A stretch of DNA of 64,000 nt from assembly GCF_023973825.1 (NCBI RefSeq), contig NC_090118.1, positions 590,501-654,500 on the forward strand, given 5' to 3'. A program made the position numbers and the translations under genes. The notes below the pieces were generated by a model. It was not told where the DNA came from. It saw only the letters and a list, made by a program, of their open reading frames with translations, and did not search any database. The number at the start of each line of letters is the position of its first letter. The first letter of the stretch is position 1. Source of the DNA: Plasmodium brasilianum. Lineage: Eukaryota; Apicomplexa; Aconoidasida; Haemosporida; Plasmodiidae. Shown piece by piece: positions 1 to 10,185 of the stretch.

Positions 1-363
1 TCGATCTAACTGGTCCACATTTATATTATCCATGGCTAAATTGGTAACATCATTTATGTTATCTATAAAATTAAAATATTCCCCTTTTTGACAAACATTT
101 TCATTAATCACATCAATACAGTTACTAGTGTTAATTATTATCTCTTTAAAACCTGGATCTTCAATAAGTTCATTATTTGGTAATGGATAACCAAACAGAA
201 TGTCATAACCCTTCCCTATGTATTTGCTAAATATTTCATCGTTCGAATCATTACTCTCGTTTGTTTTGACATTGCACTTGGTATAAGAGAGTAGGAAGCA
301 AGCGGTGAACAAACACACACATAAAACTTTTTTTGATCTTTTCGCTGCTGATCTGTTCTCCAT
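1..363 (-). CDS. PPLP4: Perforin-like protein, PPLP4-like (5' part only)
   Basis: The first 121 codons of a minus-strand gene that runs off the left edge with no stop. The protein starts with a basic stretch and then a hydrophobic signal peptide (VLCVCLFTACFLLSY, about residues 13-27), followed by an Asn/Ser-rich linker and the block YIGKGYDILFGYPLP at about 49-63. That block matches the region just before the MACPF domain of apicomplexan perforin-like proteins and has the same layout as YLGMTYDIIKGNPLG in the PPLP5 gene of this window. PPLPs are secreted pore-forming MACPF proteins used in membrane rupture and cell traversal; PPLP4 and PPLP5 are mosquito-stage members. The MACPF core itself is outside the window, so assignment as PPLP4 rests on this block and on order: PPLP4, one gene, PPLP5 is the known arrangement. 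The ATG was chosen because it opens the signal peptide and has an A/T-rich leader. Confidence 0.75.
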   Translation of the reverse strand, partial: MENRSAAKRSKKVLCVCLFTACFLLSYTKCNVKTNESNDSNDEIFSKYIGKGYDILFGYPLPNNELIEDPGFKEIIINTSNCIDVINENVCQKGEYFNFIDNINDVTNLAMDNINVDQLDR

Positions 364-674
364 TTTTTTGTGAGAAGCACTAAATTGTACACTTTACACC
401 GATAGGTGCGAAGGTCATAAACGCAAATGTATGCGTATGTATATCTATATATATCTTTATCTATATATCTATCTATATATACATATATATATATATATAT
501 ATACATACGCACATACATATAACCGCATGGACGCGTTGACATCCCAGATTTGCTCAAATTTTTAAAATATTCACCAAGATGAAAGTCAAAAAAGGCGAGA
601 AGGAGGAAATTTCAGTGCTAAAGATATTGGAAGTGAAAATTAAAAAATAAAAAAAAGGGAAAAAAATGCAGTGG

Positions 675-885
675 CATATGTATATATACACATATACACA
701 TACATGTATATATATACACATACATGTATATATATACACATACATATATATATATATACATACATATATATATATACACATACATATATATATATACACA
801 TACATATATATATATACACATACATATATATATATACACATACATATATATATATACACATACATATATATATGTATATATGTAT
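675..885. repeat. 20-bp tandem repeat (TATATACACATACATATATA type)
   Basis: About ten copies of a 20-bp unit alternating TATATA with CACATACA. The first copies carry TGTATA variants. The unit is open in several frames on both strands, producing spurious YIHIYIYT proteins. It lies 5' of the PPLP4-like gene. Confidence 0.9.
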
Positions 886-1303
886 TTTTTTTTCTTTCTG
901 TTTAATATTTTACGCTAAGCGCATTTGGAGAGATCTGATATACCCTTAAATGGCACCATAGAACAACGTCATAAAAGGAAAATCGTGGACACAAAAAAGA
1001 AAACGCGGACAATGATAATATATATATACAAGTATTTATTTTTTATTTTTTTTTTAAAATTATGTAAGAAAAATTAATAGATAAGCATGTACAATTTTCG
1101 ACAATATTTAACAATTTGCAATTGTTTTTGCAACAACTCTGTCCAAAATAAATGGCTAACCATAAAAAAAAATATGACCCGTTCATAATATTAATAATAA
1201 AAAAAAAAAAAATAAATAAAAATAATAATATTGCACACATGCCCCATTGTCATTTCCACGAAAATGATTACAATAATATTAAAGTTTCAGCGGTGATGAA
1301 ATA

Positions 1304-1385
1304 TAAATACATATATATATACATATAAATACATATATATATACATATAAATACATATATATATACATATAAATACATATATATA
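1304..1385. repeat. 22-bp tandem repeat (AAATACATATATATATACAT)
   Basis: Nearly four copies of a 22-bp AT-rich unit, almost identical to one another, located just past the 3' end of the RAP-like gene. Confidence 0.85.
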
Positions 1386-1548
1386 CGTTCCTTTCCCGCT
1401 TCTGTTCAAATGACATGTTTTAATTTCATGAGTTGTTCATCACTTTTTACCTAGACGATATGTACACATGATTCAACGGCGGGAAAAAAAAAAAAAAATT
1501 AATAACAAAGTAATGCTCCAATGGGCGAAATGTATCTCTCCCAACACT

Positions 1549-4500
1549 TCATAACCTAAGGAGAGTAGCCAAAAAATGCTTCTTCTCTGTCCGGTTTATA
1601 ATCTCCCACAAATTGAAAGGTACTAAATACACTACATCAAAGAATATTTTAAAATACTCCAATTGTACTACTGCTGACTTGGTCAGGCATTTTGTATCGA
1701 GCATATTGGAAGCATCACTTTTATTTAAACCAATTTCCATTTGCTTAATTGTAGTGTAGTAGTAATTTTTTGTTGCAAATAAGATAGCTATTTTCCTTTT
1801 ACTTGTACTACTTTTTATATATATATAATTGGTATAAAGAAAAATGGACTTTTGTTTTACATCCTTAATAAATTTAAATCTGTAATCTGTCTGATTTAAA
1901 CTTTTCATAATTTCATATATTTCTTTAAGCCTTTTTTGGTGATAGGAAATCTCTCTTTTGACATGTGCACTTTCTGTAAGCTCCTTGTCCTCTTTTTGAA
2001 AAAGACCCACAAAATAAGTCGATATAAAATATGTATTCGCCTCAACATTTTTTAAATGAATATTATTTATATGTGGGGAGTAAATTAAGGGAAACATTTT
2101 TTTAAGCATAAATATACAGTCGTTGGTACCATCGAGTTTTTTTATTTTGTTCATTTTTTTGAAAAAAATATTTTTTATATATTCAATATTGAAATTGTAA
2201 ACATTTGCAATTTTGTTTTTTGACGAATGGTACGCTAAGTCGGTGAGAAAACTAAGTATAATTATTGCATATATATTTGGGGAGGCATTTATGCACATAT
2301 TTTCGCCCATATTTTCTTCTAACTTGTTCATATTTTTATTAATAATCGATGATTCATTATGGGTAATTTTTTCTTCCTTTGTACTACGAGTACATTTTAA
2401 GGGATTCGACATGTTATTGTTATACTCTCCAAAATGTGAATTCGCGCAATCCCTACCACGGAGGGTGCTATGTTCCCTCTCGTTATTTCCCTTGTCAATT
2501 ATACTCCTTTTGTTACTACATTCGTTACTACATTCGTTACTACATTCGTTACTACATTCGTTGCTACATTCGTTACTACATTCGTTGCTACATTCGTTAC
2601 TACATTCGTTACTACATTCGTTGCTACATTCGTTACTACATTCGTTGCTACATTCGTTACTACATTCGTTACTACATTCGTTGCTACATTCGTTACTACA
2701 TTCGTTGCTACATTCGTTGCTACATTCGTTATTACATTCGATAACGCCTTTTCCATTGCTGCTGTTGTCCCCCTCCTGCATCAAACGGGAGTCAGTAAAG
2801 GCAAAAATTCGACGAATAATGTGCAGGTGTAACGAGTTTGCCAAAATGTCTCCAGCATAATGGTGATCGTTACTATTGTTAATAAGTATGAAGTAACAGC
2901 ATGAACAGGTCAGGTATTTTATTTCTTCGAGCTGTAATTTGCCAAACTCGTTTTGAAGAATTAACATCATTTCTACACATTTATTAAGCAGGTCTTTGTA
3001 TCTTACCGACATAAAATTCATAACGAGAAGGATCTCATAAATATTTTTGGCGTTATTGCAGTTGTTGTCACTGTTGAACTTATTCCCATTACTTCCATTT
3101 TCCTCATTTATTTTGATTGTTGAGTCTCTCCCCGCTGCGCTGCGCTCATAACAACTGGAGAGCGAGTGGCAAGAAACGAACTTGCTTAACTTTACTTTTA
3201 GCAAATAAAAGATTGGCTTGCAAATTAAATTTTGATGAGTACAAATTTTCAGTAGGGATATTAAATGAAGCATACCAAGTGTAGAGGAAAAGCATAAAAT
3301 ATGCTCATTTAAAAATAAAATAAAATAGGGTGAGAAAGGAGAAAAATTATTTAAAAAATATACCAATTTTATAAAATTATTGGATGTGTAGGTTGATATG
3401 GTCCTTGGTAATGTAACTAATATTTTTGTTATCAATTCATTGTCTTTATAATTAAAATAAGAAAAGCAGTTTAAACAGTCCAATAATATGTTCGTATTAT
3501 ATTGACTTAAATTTTTTTTAATATTTGCACTTAATTTACAAAATAAAAAGCTATTAAAATAATTTAAATTTTTGAGTGAATTCAAAATGGAGCTAATTTC
3601 AATTGGTTTAAAATAATTACTTTTCAAAATTATTATTTTAAATATGTTGTTATATATATGTACATTTCTGTACCCATATTTTGACAAAATAAATAAATCT
3701 TTATATATATCTTTAGTAAAAAGAAGCATTTTATTATTTTCGAAAAGAAGCACAAGTACCAGGGGATGAGTCCTACCGTTTCCTACATCTGGTATAGGTG
3801 TGTTATTTTGCGTAGCTGCGAGCATTTTGTTTTTCTCTCCACTCTTATGTCTATGTTTAACACATTCACATTTACCTTTCACATCATTTAAAGCATTTTC
3901 TGGCAACTGGCTTGTAGTTCCGCAAAAGGAATGCACTCCACATCGTTCATAAAAATGAGCAATGTAATTGATTACAGTTTCATTGTACAAATTATTTTTG
4001 GCAAAAAAATAGCCTATAGTAAAATAGTCTTTATATTTAAACTTGTTCTTATTTATGTCAATATAATGGTGCACATTTTGCACAAATTTATTCGTCATAA
4101 CAAGTGGTATATTTAAAATGTCTAATAAAAATACAAATTCATTAACAGTCATATGTTGTATATACTCATCAAAACACAATTTACTTAATATGTGCATTAT
4201 TAAAAAAGGATTTAAAAAAAGATTATTTTTATATATATATAATATATATATTAACTCATTAACTTTATAACTATCGAGCCTTTCAACAATTCTGAACATG
4301 AACACTTTTAATATGTAATATTTTGCCTTATTTGTACATAATAAAAAGCTATTTAAATATTTCAATATCTCCTGTTTATTTTTTATTATAATTACATTTT
4401 TTATATTTTTGTATTTTAATAACTCTTCATAAATAAGTTCTTCAATTTGTATATTTAGCTGTAATAAGGATGTCTTCTTAACGTTTTCTATAAACGATTT

Positions 4501-4854
4501 TTTCCTTTCTTTAATTATTATATTTCTTTTTCTCTCTTTTGAAAAATATGGCTCTCCATTTTTCTTATCCTCAAAAAAGTTAATTAACTTATTATCATTA
4601 ATATTTGCAATTTCGTTTATGTTGTTATTTGCATTTTCCTCCTTTTCCCCACCACCCTTAATGTTTTCCGTCCTTTCGCTAATGTTTACTCTACATTTTT
4701 TTACGTAGTCATTATTAGTAGCTGTATTAATATTATAGTACCATTTTCCAGGAATGTTCTTTCTGTAAGGCCCATTTGTATAATTTGTTCGGTTTTCCTT
4801 AAATAAGCGCCTCAAAATTGTTGAAGTTTTATTTGACATTACAATGCTCATCAT
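1549..4854 (-). CDS. RAP-domain-like protein, probably organellar RNA-binding
   Basis: Single-exon gene of 1,101 codons. The last ~65 residues look like a RAP domain: a basic/hydrophobic strand (KRKIAILFATKNYYY), a central LDTKCLTKSAVVQLEYF segment, then the typical ending of a hydrophobic strand, a Pro, a Trp (VVYLVPFNLWEII) and a helical tail FLATLL. The middle (about residues 130-470) is helical with many Leu/Asn-Tyr pairs, as in the heptatricopeptide-type repeats that precede RAP domains in apicomplexan proteins. RAP proteins mostly act on mitochondrial or apicoplast RNA. The N-terminus is basic and Asn-rich, compatible with organelle import but not proof of it. About residues 705-780 are a tandem NECS tetrapeptide array. 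The gene lies between the two perforin-like genes, as the single gene between PPLP5 and PPLP4 does in P. falciparum. RAP assignment is from pattern, not a profile search. Confidence 0.65.
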   Translation of the reverse strand: MMSIVMSNKTSTILRRLFKENRTNYTNGPYRKNIPGKWYYNINTATNNDYVKKCRVNISERTENIKGGGEKEENANNNINEIANINDNKLINFFEDKKNGEPYFSKERKRNIIIKERKKSFIENVKKTSLLQLNIQIEELIYEELLKYKNIKNVIIIKNKQEILKYLNSFLLCTNKAKYYILKVFMFRIVERLDSYKVNELIYILYIYKNNLFLNPFLIMHILSKLCFDEYIQHMTVNEFVFLLDILNIPLVMTNKFVQNVHHYIDINKNKFKYKDYFTIGYFFAKNNLYNETVINYIAHFYERCGVHSFCGTTSQLPENALNDVKGKCECVKHRHKSGEKNKMLAATQNNTPIPDVGNGRTHPLVLVLLFENNKMLLFTKDIYKDLFILSKYGYRNVHIYNNIFKIIILKSNYFKPIEISSILNSLKNLNYFNSFLFCKLSANIKKNLSQYNTNILLDCLNCFSYFNYKDNELITKILVTLPRTISTYTSNNFIKLVYFLNNFSPFSPYFILFLNEHILCFSSTLGMLHLISLLKICTHQNLICKPIFYLLKVKLSKFVSCHSLSSCYERSAAGRDSTIKINEENGSNGNKFNSDNNCNNAKNIYEILLVMNFMSVRYKDLLNKCVEMMLILQNEFGKLQLEEIKYLTCSCCYFILINNSNDHHYAGDILANSLHLHIIRRIFAFTDSRLMQEGDNSSNGKGVIECNNECSNECSNECSNECSNECSNECSNECSNECSNECSNECSNECSNECSNECSNECSNECSNECSNECSNECSNKRSIIDKGNNEREHSTLRGRDCANSHFGEYNNNMSNPLKCTRSTKEEKITHNESSIINKNMNKLEENMGENMCINASPNIYAIIILSFLTDLAYHSSKNKIANVYNFNIEYIKNIFFKKMNKIKKLDGTNDCIFMLKKMFPLIYSPHINNIHLKNVEANTYFISTYFVGLFQKEDKELTESAHVKREISYHQKRLKEIYEIMKSLNQTDYRFKFIKDVKQKSIFLYTNYIYIKSSTSKRKIAILFATKNYYYTTIKQMEIGLNKSDASNMLDTKCLTKSAVVQLEYFKIFFDVVYLVPFNLWEIINRTEKKHFLATLLRL
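2509..2739 (-). repeat. 12-bp in-frame repeat coding for (NECS)n
   Basis: About 19 near-perfect copies of a 12-bp unit (AACGAATGTAGT or AACGAATGTAGC on the coding strand), giving Asn-Glu-Cys-Ser repeats in the RAP-like protein. The only variation is silent AGT/AGC in the Ser codon, so the array expanded recently. It is also open in other frames on both strands, giving false Leu-His and Val-Thr ORFs. Confidence 0.95.
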
Positions 4855-6206
4855 TACTTGGTAAAATTTCTCTAACCCCGCTTTTTCCTATTTTCGCTAC
4901 GTGGTTGTTTTTCCCTCTTGCTGTTTCTGCCGTTCATTTTGCTTATACGACGTCGCTGTTTTGTCCATATATTTGCATATGGGTTTATCGCATACTGCTT
5001 ATTCGTTTAGTTATTTATCTATCTATCATTTATGCTTTATATATCATTTATGCTTTATATATCATTTATGCTTTATATATCATTTATGCTTTATATATCA
5101 TTTATGCTTTATATATCATTTATGCTTTATATATCATTTATGCTTTATATATCATTTATGCTTTATATATCATTTATGCTTTATATATCATTTATGCTTT
5201 ATATATCATTTATGCTTTATATATCATTTATGCTTTATATATCATTTATGCTTTATATATCATTTATGCTTTATAAATCATTTATGCTTTATATATCATT
5301 TATGCTTTATATATCATTTATGCTTTATTTATTCATTTATATCTTATTCTGCACACACTTCCTCCTTTTGCGTGCATCCCCCTTTTTACTTTCCTTTCCG
5401 AGGGTTTATTGACTGGTCTTCTGTTCCTCACAACTTGTTAGGCAAATAATTTACGCGCAAAAATGTAGACTTGTCCTTACATTTTGCTTCTCTAGGACTA
5501 ACTATCTCTTCAATTTTGTCGACGTAAGCTCATGTACATATGTCTATATTATATATACGTGCGAGCAAAACTTTGGACCGCCCCTCTATACGGAATTGCT
5601 GTAATTATAAGCAGGACTAATAGTGAACTTTCAAAAAAAAATATTGCCTGTTCAGGAAATATTTACACACGAATTTTGGGCGGGAAAATGGCATATGAGT
5701 ACACACACCCAAGTACATATATATACACATGCATGTATATACATGTATTTATATATATATACATGTATTTATATATATATATATGTGATTACTTACATAT
5801 GTATGTTACGCGGGGAATGCATTAACTTGTTGCATTTGCAAATCAGGCAGAAACGCAATGCACAGCCTAAAACTTGTTCAAAATATACTAAAAATAAGGT
5901 ATAGGGACTTAAAAAAATTAAGAACAAAGATGAAAGAAGAAGAAAAAACCTGAATGCAGCTCGTAACTCTTCAAACCTCCAATTTGTATCTAATGATTAG
6001 GGAACATATAACTGTATAATATGATGCATTTCATTGTACAAAATATTTCCATAAAATATTTCAACAGGCAAATGGCATTTATTCATATTACATACTCACT
6101 TTTATAAATAAAAAATTTTATTATATTTCTTTTTTCGTTGAAGTATATACGCTTGATCGATTAAACATTTCACGGGAAAATGCAGGATGTATATGTTTAT
6201 ATATAA

Positions 6207-6269
<63 letters not shown>

Positions 6270-6992
6270 TTATTCTTTCTTAAATCGATAATTTCGTTAA
6301 TATGTTAATTTGCTATTTTGTTGTTTTCATATCGTTCCATTCAGTTAAGATACAATTTTTAAATCTACACAAGTATGCCTCACAACTGTGGAGTGCCGCT
6401 AAAGGGGTATGTCATTTTGCGCTATAATTACGTATGCACTCGTTTAATAAATCCCATGTTTATTCTTTTTTCTTTTGGATTAAAATACGTAATCCTTTTA
6501 TCAATTTATAAATTATGTTAACGTGAAAGGGAGTAAATCAGAATACCAAAAAGAATGTGGAGAAAATGACTGAACAAACATTCCGCTGTTCATTATATGC
6601 ATACATATACGCGCATACACATTGAAGAGAAAACAATATGGTCAAAAGGTGAGTTACAACTTAATTACTATGCATAATGTTGAATAACAGCGGGGGAGGT
6701 GATCCCAGCATATGAAACGACACAAATGATACTTAAAGAAAAGATACAGAATAATGTGAAACGAAACATCGAATGCGTAAACAGATATATGCACATGTAT
6801 ACATATACATATATGTACACATATACACTTATCAAAAGGGCAAATGTGAGAAAGTTTATATGACCATTTGTAGAAAAAAAAAAAAAATAAAATAATAATA
6901 ATAAAATAAAATGAAAAATAAAAAAAAGTAATACTGTAAATATATATCCAAAAAGGCACACACTAGTATGTTACATTCTCGTTTTCTCATTT
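4855..6992. other. Intergenic region between the RAP-like gene and PPLP5
   Basis: Contains the 5' flank of the RAP-like gene (with an 18-bp minisatellite), a block at 5,530-5,900 open in two frames without similarity to anything I know, a (TA)n plus T28 tract at about 6,205-6,268, and AT-rich sequence up to the PPLP5 stop. No gene is supported; the PPLP5 3' UTR and terminator should lie just below 6,993. Confidence 0.55.
5028..5325. repeat. 18-bp tandem repeat (TTTATGCTTTATATATCA)
   Basis: About 16 copies of an 18-bp unit, nearly perfect except for occasional TATA to TAAA changes. It is open in three frames on the plus strand because the unit length is a multiple of three and lacks stops. 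It lies upstream of the RAP-like gene. Confidence 0.95.
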
Positions 6993-9203
6993 TTAGAGAG
7001 ATGAACATACTATGTAAATTATAGGAGTGTGCACTTCCTGGCTGTTTATTTCTTGCACACGAATTTTAATTTCACATGAAGAACTTCCTACTGGGCAAAT
7101 CTCATAATCGTCAATAGTAGATGCTGTGTAATCGACTGCAAATCCAGCAATAATAAATTTTCCTTTTGAGCAAGTTAAACTAACCACAGTGCTATCATTT
7201 AAGTAAATTTTTTCACAATAAACCTTAGACTCTAACGAATCCAATAATAGACTCTTTTCATTTGGAAGACAGTTTATCCATAGAAAACTTTGTGCACCTT
7301 CGTCAAGGGTGTGATGGGGTATTTCCGCCATATAGTGCTCTTCCCTTTCCTCCAGCTTACCACTAACTTCACATTCTTTTCTGTTACTTACACACGGTTT
7401 CATGTTAATATTTCTTTGTATACCCTTTCTGACCGTTAAGGTAAAACCAAAACCTACTTTCATTTTTGATGGGCAAGTAATTTTTCCATTCCCTTGGACC
7501 AACTTCTTCATTTGATGTATTTGATTTAAATTTTCTTGGCTACATAAAATCCATCCAAATTCAAAATTTTTATCTGCATGTATATCTACCCCACTAACAC
7601 ACTCATTAGTCAAAGAACACATATGCATTATAATATTATCATCATATAGTTTTTTCTTATTAGTAATAATAAAACCACTTATAATCTTTTCCCCTCCTTT
7701 ACATTTAGGTGAAATATTATAATTAACATTCTTATCTATATATTGTCTATATCTTTTTATATGCATTTTATACATGTCTACTTCGTTTTTGTTTAACTGA
7801 AAAGGATATATATTATAATTAGAATAACTCAAATTAGAATAATATTCTAAAGCCATATAATAGGAAACTTTCCCTTCATCTGATTCTAAAAAATGGGCAA
7901 ATGGTATAAAAATTAATTTAATCGGTTTTGCTAGTTTTCCCTTAATGCTATTTTTCCACTTCTTCTGCCAATTCGATTTTAAAGCACTTATTCCATTCTT
8001 TCCATATTGATTATCTTCTCCTCCGTGTACTAATAAATTCCTCTCTTTGATGTAATATATTTTTTCATTTGATATGACTGAACCGAAGTTTAAGTTTCTA
8101 CTATGGTAATTATTCTTATTAAGGATAACAAAAGGGGTTAACCTTTTTTTATTTAATTTAATCTTTCTAAAACTATTTTTCATGTTATCATTTTGTACAT
8201 ACAAATTATTGATTATGCTTCCACCATAATATATCCCTGATATTAGGTGAGTACCAAATAAATTGAAAAAGTTCATCCAAGGTGTTATAGTCTTTAAACA
8301 GTTTTCCTTATATTTATTGTTTCTATACATTTCTAAATTACATTTATGTTTATCATCTTGTACATTTTGATAATTTTCTCCTAACTTGGTTAGCATATCG
8401 ATAAAATTTGCATCCAACATATTACCGTTCACTTTATTAAGAGAAACAAAATATTTTGCACACAGCTCCTTTTTTATTATTATAGAATCCCCTCTGTTAA
8501 TTCGGTCCACTAGCATTTTGTAATAATTAGAGCCACTAAAAGGCTGAATGTTATACTGCGGTGGAAATCTGCAGCTCTTTTTGTATTCCTTATGTATGTC
8601 CTCCACTTCGTTAATAACACTTTGTTCCTTTGACCTGCTGCATTTTACGCTCCCCCTCTCGAGCGCGCTGTACCGCACCCCCCCATAATCACTACTACCA
8701 TCACTACTACCATCACTACTACCATCACTACTACCATCACTACTACCATCACTACTACCATCACTACTACCATCACTACTACCATCACTATTACTATAAC
8801 TATTACTATTACTATTACTGTTCCTGTTACTCTTCCTATTACTGTTCCTATTACTGTTCCTATCCCTGTTTCTATCCCTGTTCTTATCCCTGTTACTATC
8901 ACTGTTACTGTCATTCTTACTTTTGTCCTTACCGCTTATCAGCCCATCGCTCAGCCTCATTTTATTCTTAAGGACGTAACGCCTATACCCCAAATCTGCA
9001 CCGAAGAGTGGATCCCCCAGTGGATTCCCTTTAATAATATCGTATGTCATCCCCAAGTAGCTTATTAAATACTCCTTAATGGAATAATCAGAATCATGAG
9101 TATATAAACGAGGATTGAATATACTATCTTCCGCTGAAGCTAAACATACCACTAGCTGAATTATCAGCGCGGGTGTGCACAAAGTAAGACAATTTAGCTG
9201 CAT
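6993..9203 (-). CDS. PPLP5: Perforin-like protein 5 (MACPF domain)
   Basis: 736 codons, single exon. Signal peptide at residues 1-24 (MQLNCLTLCTPALIIQLVVC). The block YLGMTYDIIKGNPLGDP follows at about 50, then a Ser/Asn/Asp/Arg-rich low-complexity insert with SSDG repeats (about 90-172), then the MACPF domain, whose signature WMNFFNLFGTH sits at about 305-320. The C-terminal ~240 residues have paired Cys and Gly-Phe strands in three repeats (ISGFIITN..., VGFGFTLTV, IIAGFAVDY), the pattern of the apicomplexan perforin C-terminal beta domain. Known role of the family: secreted pore former needed by mosquito-stage parasites; PPLP3, 4 and 5 act together in ookinete midgut invasion. The ATG at 9,203 was preferred over an upstream in-frame one at 9,296, because the extra 31 codons are only TATATA-encoded Tyr/Ile and would bury the signal peptide. 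Assignment as member 5 rests on order. Confidence 0.88.
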   Translation of the reverse strand: MQLNCLTLCTPALIIQLVVCLASAEDSIFNPRLYTHDSDYSIKEYLISYLGMTYDIIKGNPLGDPLFGADLGYRRYVLKNKMRLSDGLISGKDKSKNDSNSDSNRDKNRDRNRDRNSNRNSNRKSNRNSNSNSNSYSNSDGSSDGSSDGSSDGSSDGSSDGSSDGSSDGSSDYGGVRYSALERGSVKCSRSKEQSVINEVEDIHKEYKKSCRFPPQYNIQPFSGSNYYKMLVDRINRGDSIIIKKELCAKYFVSLNKVNGNMLDANFIDMLTKLGENYQNVQDDKHKCNLEMYRNNKYKENCLKTITPWMNFFNLFGTHLISGIYYGGSIINNLYVQNDNMKNSFRKIKLNKKRLTPFVILNKNNYHSRNLNFGSVISNEKIYYIKERNLLVHGGEDNQYGKNGISALKSNWQKKWKNSIKGKLAKPIKLIFIPFAHFLESDEGKVSYYMALEYYSNLSYSNYNIYPFQLNKNEVDMYKMHIKRYRQYIDKNVNYNISPKCKGGEKIISGFIITNKKKLYDDNIIMHMCSLTNECVSGVDIHADKNFEFGWILCSQENLNQIHQMKKLVQGNGKITCPSKMKVGFGFTLTVRKGIQRNINMKPCVSNRKECEVSGKLEEREEHYMAEIPHHTLDEGAQSFLWINCLPNEKSLLLDSLESKVYCEKIYLNDSTVVSLTCSKGKFIIAGFAVDYTASTIDDYEICPVGSSSCEIKIRVQEINSQEVHTPIIYIVCSSL
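8690..8800 (-). repeat. 12-bp in-frame repeat coding for (SSDG)n in PPLP5
   Basis: About eight copies of a 12-bp unit (AGTAGTGATGGT on the coding strand) followed by degenerate Asn/Ser/Arg codons. It lies in the linker between the signal region and MACPF core, a position where family members differ in length. Confidence 0.9.
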
Positions 9204-9223
9204 ATTTGTAAAGCCAGTTATTA

Positions 9224-9285
<62 letters not shown>

Positions 9286-10185
9286 CATGCACACAAATGG
9301 ACGAACGTGAATATTTGGATAAAAATTTTTTATTAAAACAGAAATAAATAGTCGACGATAAAATATAGACGCAAAATTATAATATATGTATGTCCCCTTC
9401 TTACGTTTTTATATGACTTTTTAAGGAAAAGTTTGACTACTCACACGAGTAAGTACAGCAGTATGTAAAAATTAATTATGGCGTTGAAATAAGAAAATGT
9501 GGAGAGAACATGAAAAAATAGATAGTACGACTCAGTTTGTTGCTACGGTGTATATATATCACTCGAATAATACTGTTTAATCTTATGCCTTTGTTTTTCT
9601 TGCAAATTGGCATATGTACACAGATAACAGCTTGATAAGAAATTAAAAAATATATATATATGCTTACATTCGTTATACAAAAAAAAAAAAAAAAAAAAAA
9701 TGCACATATGCATATAAATATATATAAGGGCACACATAATATATACATGTACTTCCCTTTTTCTAGCTATAATGATCACCTTTTTGGTCATACTTTTATT
9801 GCTTGTTCATAAAATTATGAACGGTTCAGAAAAAAAAAAAGCCCTAATTTAAAAGGCGAATAATTTCACATTTCGTTAGTGTTGTAATAAGATATATAAA
9901 GCCACAATTTTATTTGACATATTAATAAAATGAAAAATAATACAATAAATTATTTGTCTACATAGGGGGAAAACCCCCCACGATACGTTCTACAATTTGT
10001 ATGAATCTCGGTTGTGCCAACTGGGGTAAAAAAAAAAAAAAAAAAAAAAAAATTAACTAATCAGTTAATAAATTAAATAAATGATTAACTAAATAATTGA
10101 ATAAACAAAATATGACAAAACGAATTAGGGAAAAACAAAAGGATATATCTTCATTCTTCATAGTCCGAAATATTACTTTTAAGTG
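9204..10185. other. Intergenic region between PPLP5 and SSF1-like gene
   Basis: Contains the PPLP5 5' flank with a (TA)n tract (about 9,225-9,285), A runs at about 9,679-9,700 and 10,027-10,051, and the 3' flank of the SSF1-like gene. A GTTCATAA...TTATGAAC inverted pair is at about 9,807-9,824. No gene seen. Confidence 0.55.

Larger units (their letters stand above)
364..1548. other. Intergenic region, 5' of PPLP4-like and 3' of the RAP-like gene
   Basis: No gene is supported here. It holds a TA/TATC tract (about 430-512), a 20-bp minisatellite and a 22-bp minisatellite (listed separately), and several A or T runs. The PPLP4-like promoter should lie near 364-900. Both strands show long Tyr/Ile/His-rich open frames, which come only from the TATACA repeats. 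Confidence 0.6.

Noticed and set aside
554..949. Several Tyr/Ile/His-rich ORFs on both strands
   Set aside because: Translations of the 20-bp TATACA repeat, with no other support.
5028..5449. Three overlapping plus-strand ORFs of 126-182 codons
   Set aside because: 18-bp repeat without stops in three frames; no conserved sequence outside the repeat.
9204..9296. 31-codon N-terminal extension of PPLP5
   Set aside because: Encoded by a TATATA tract and would place the signal peptide inside the protein.
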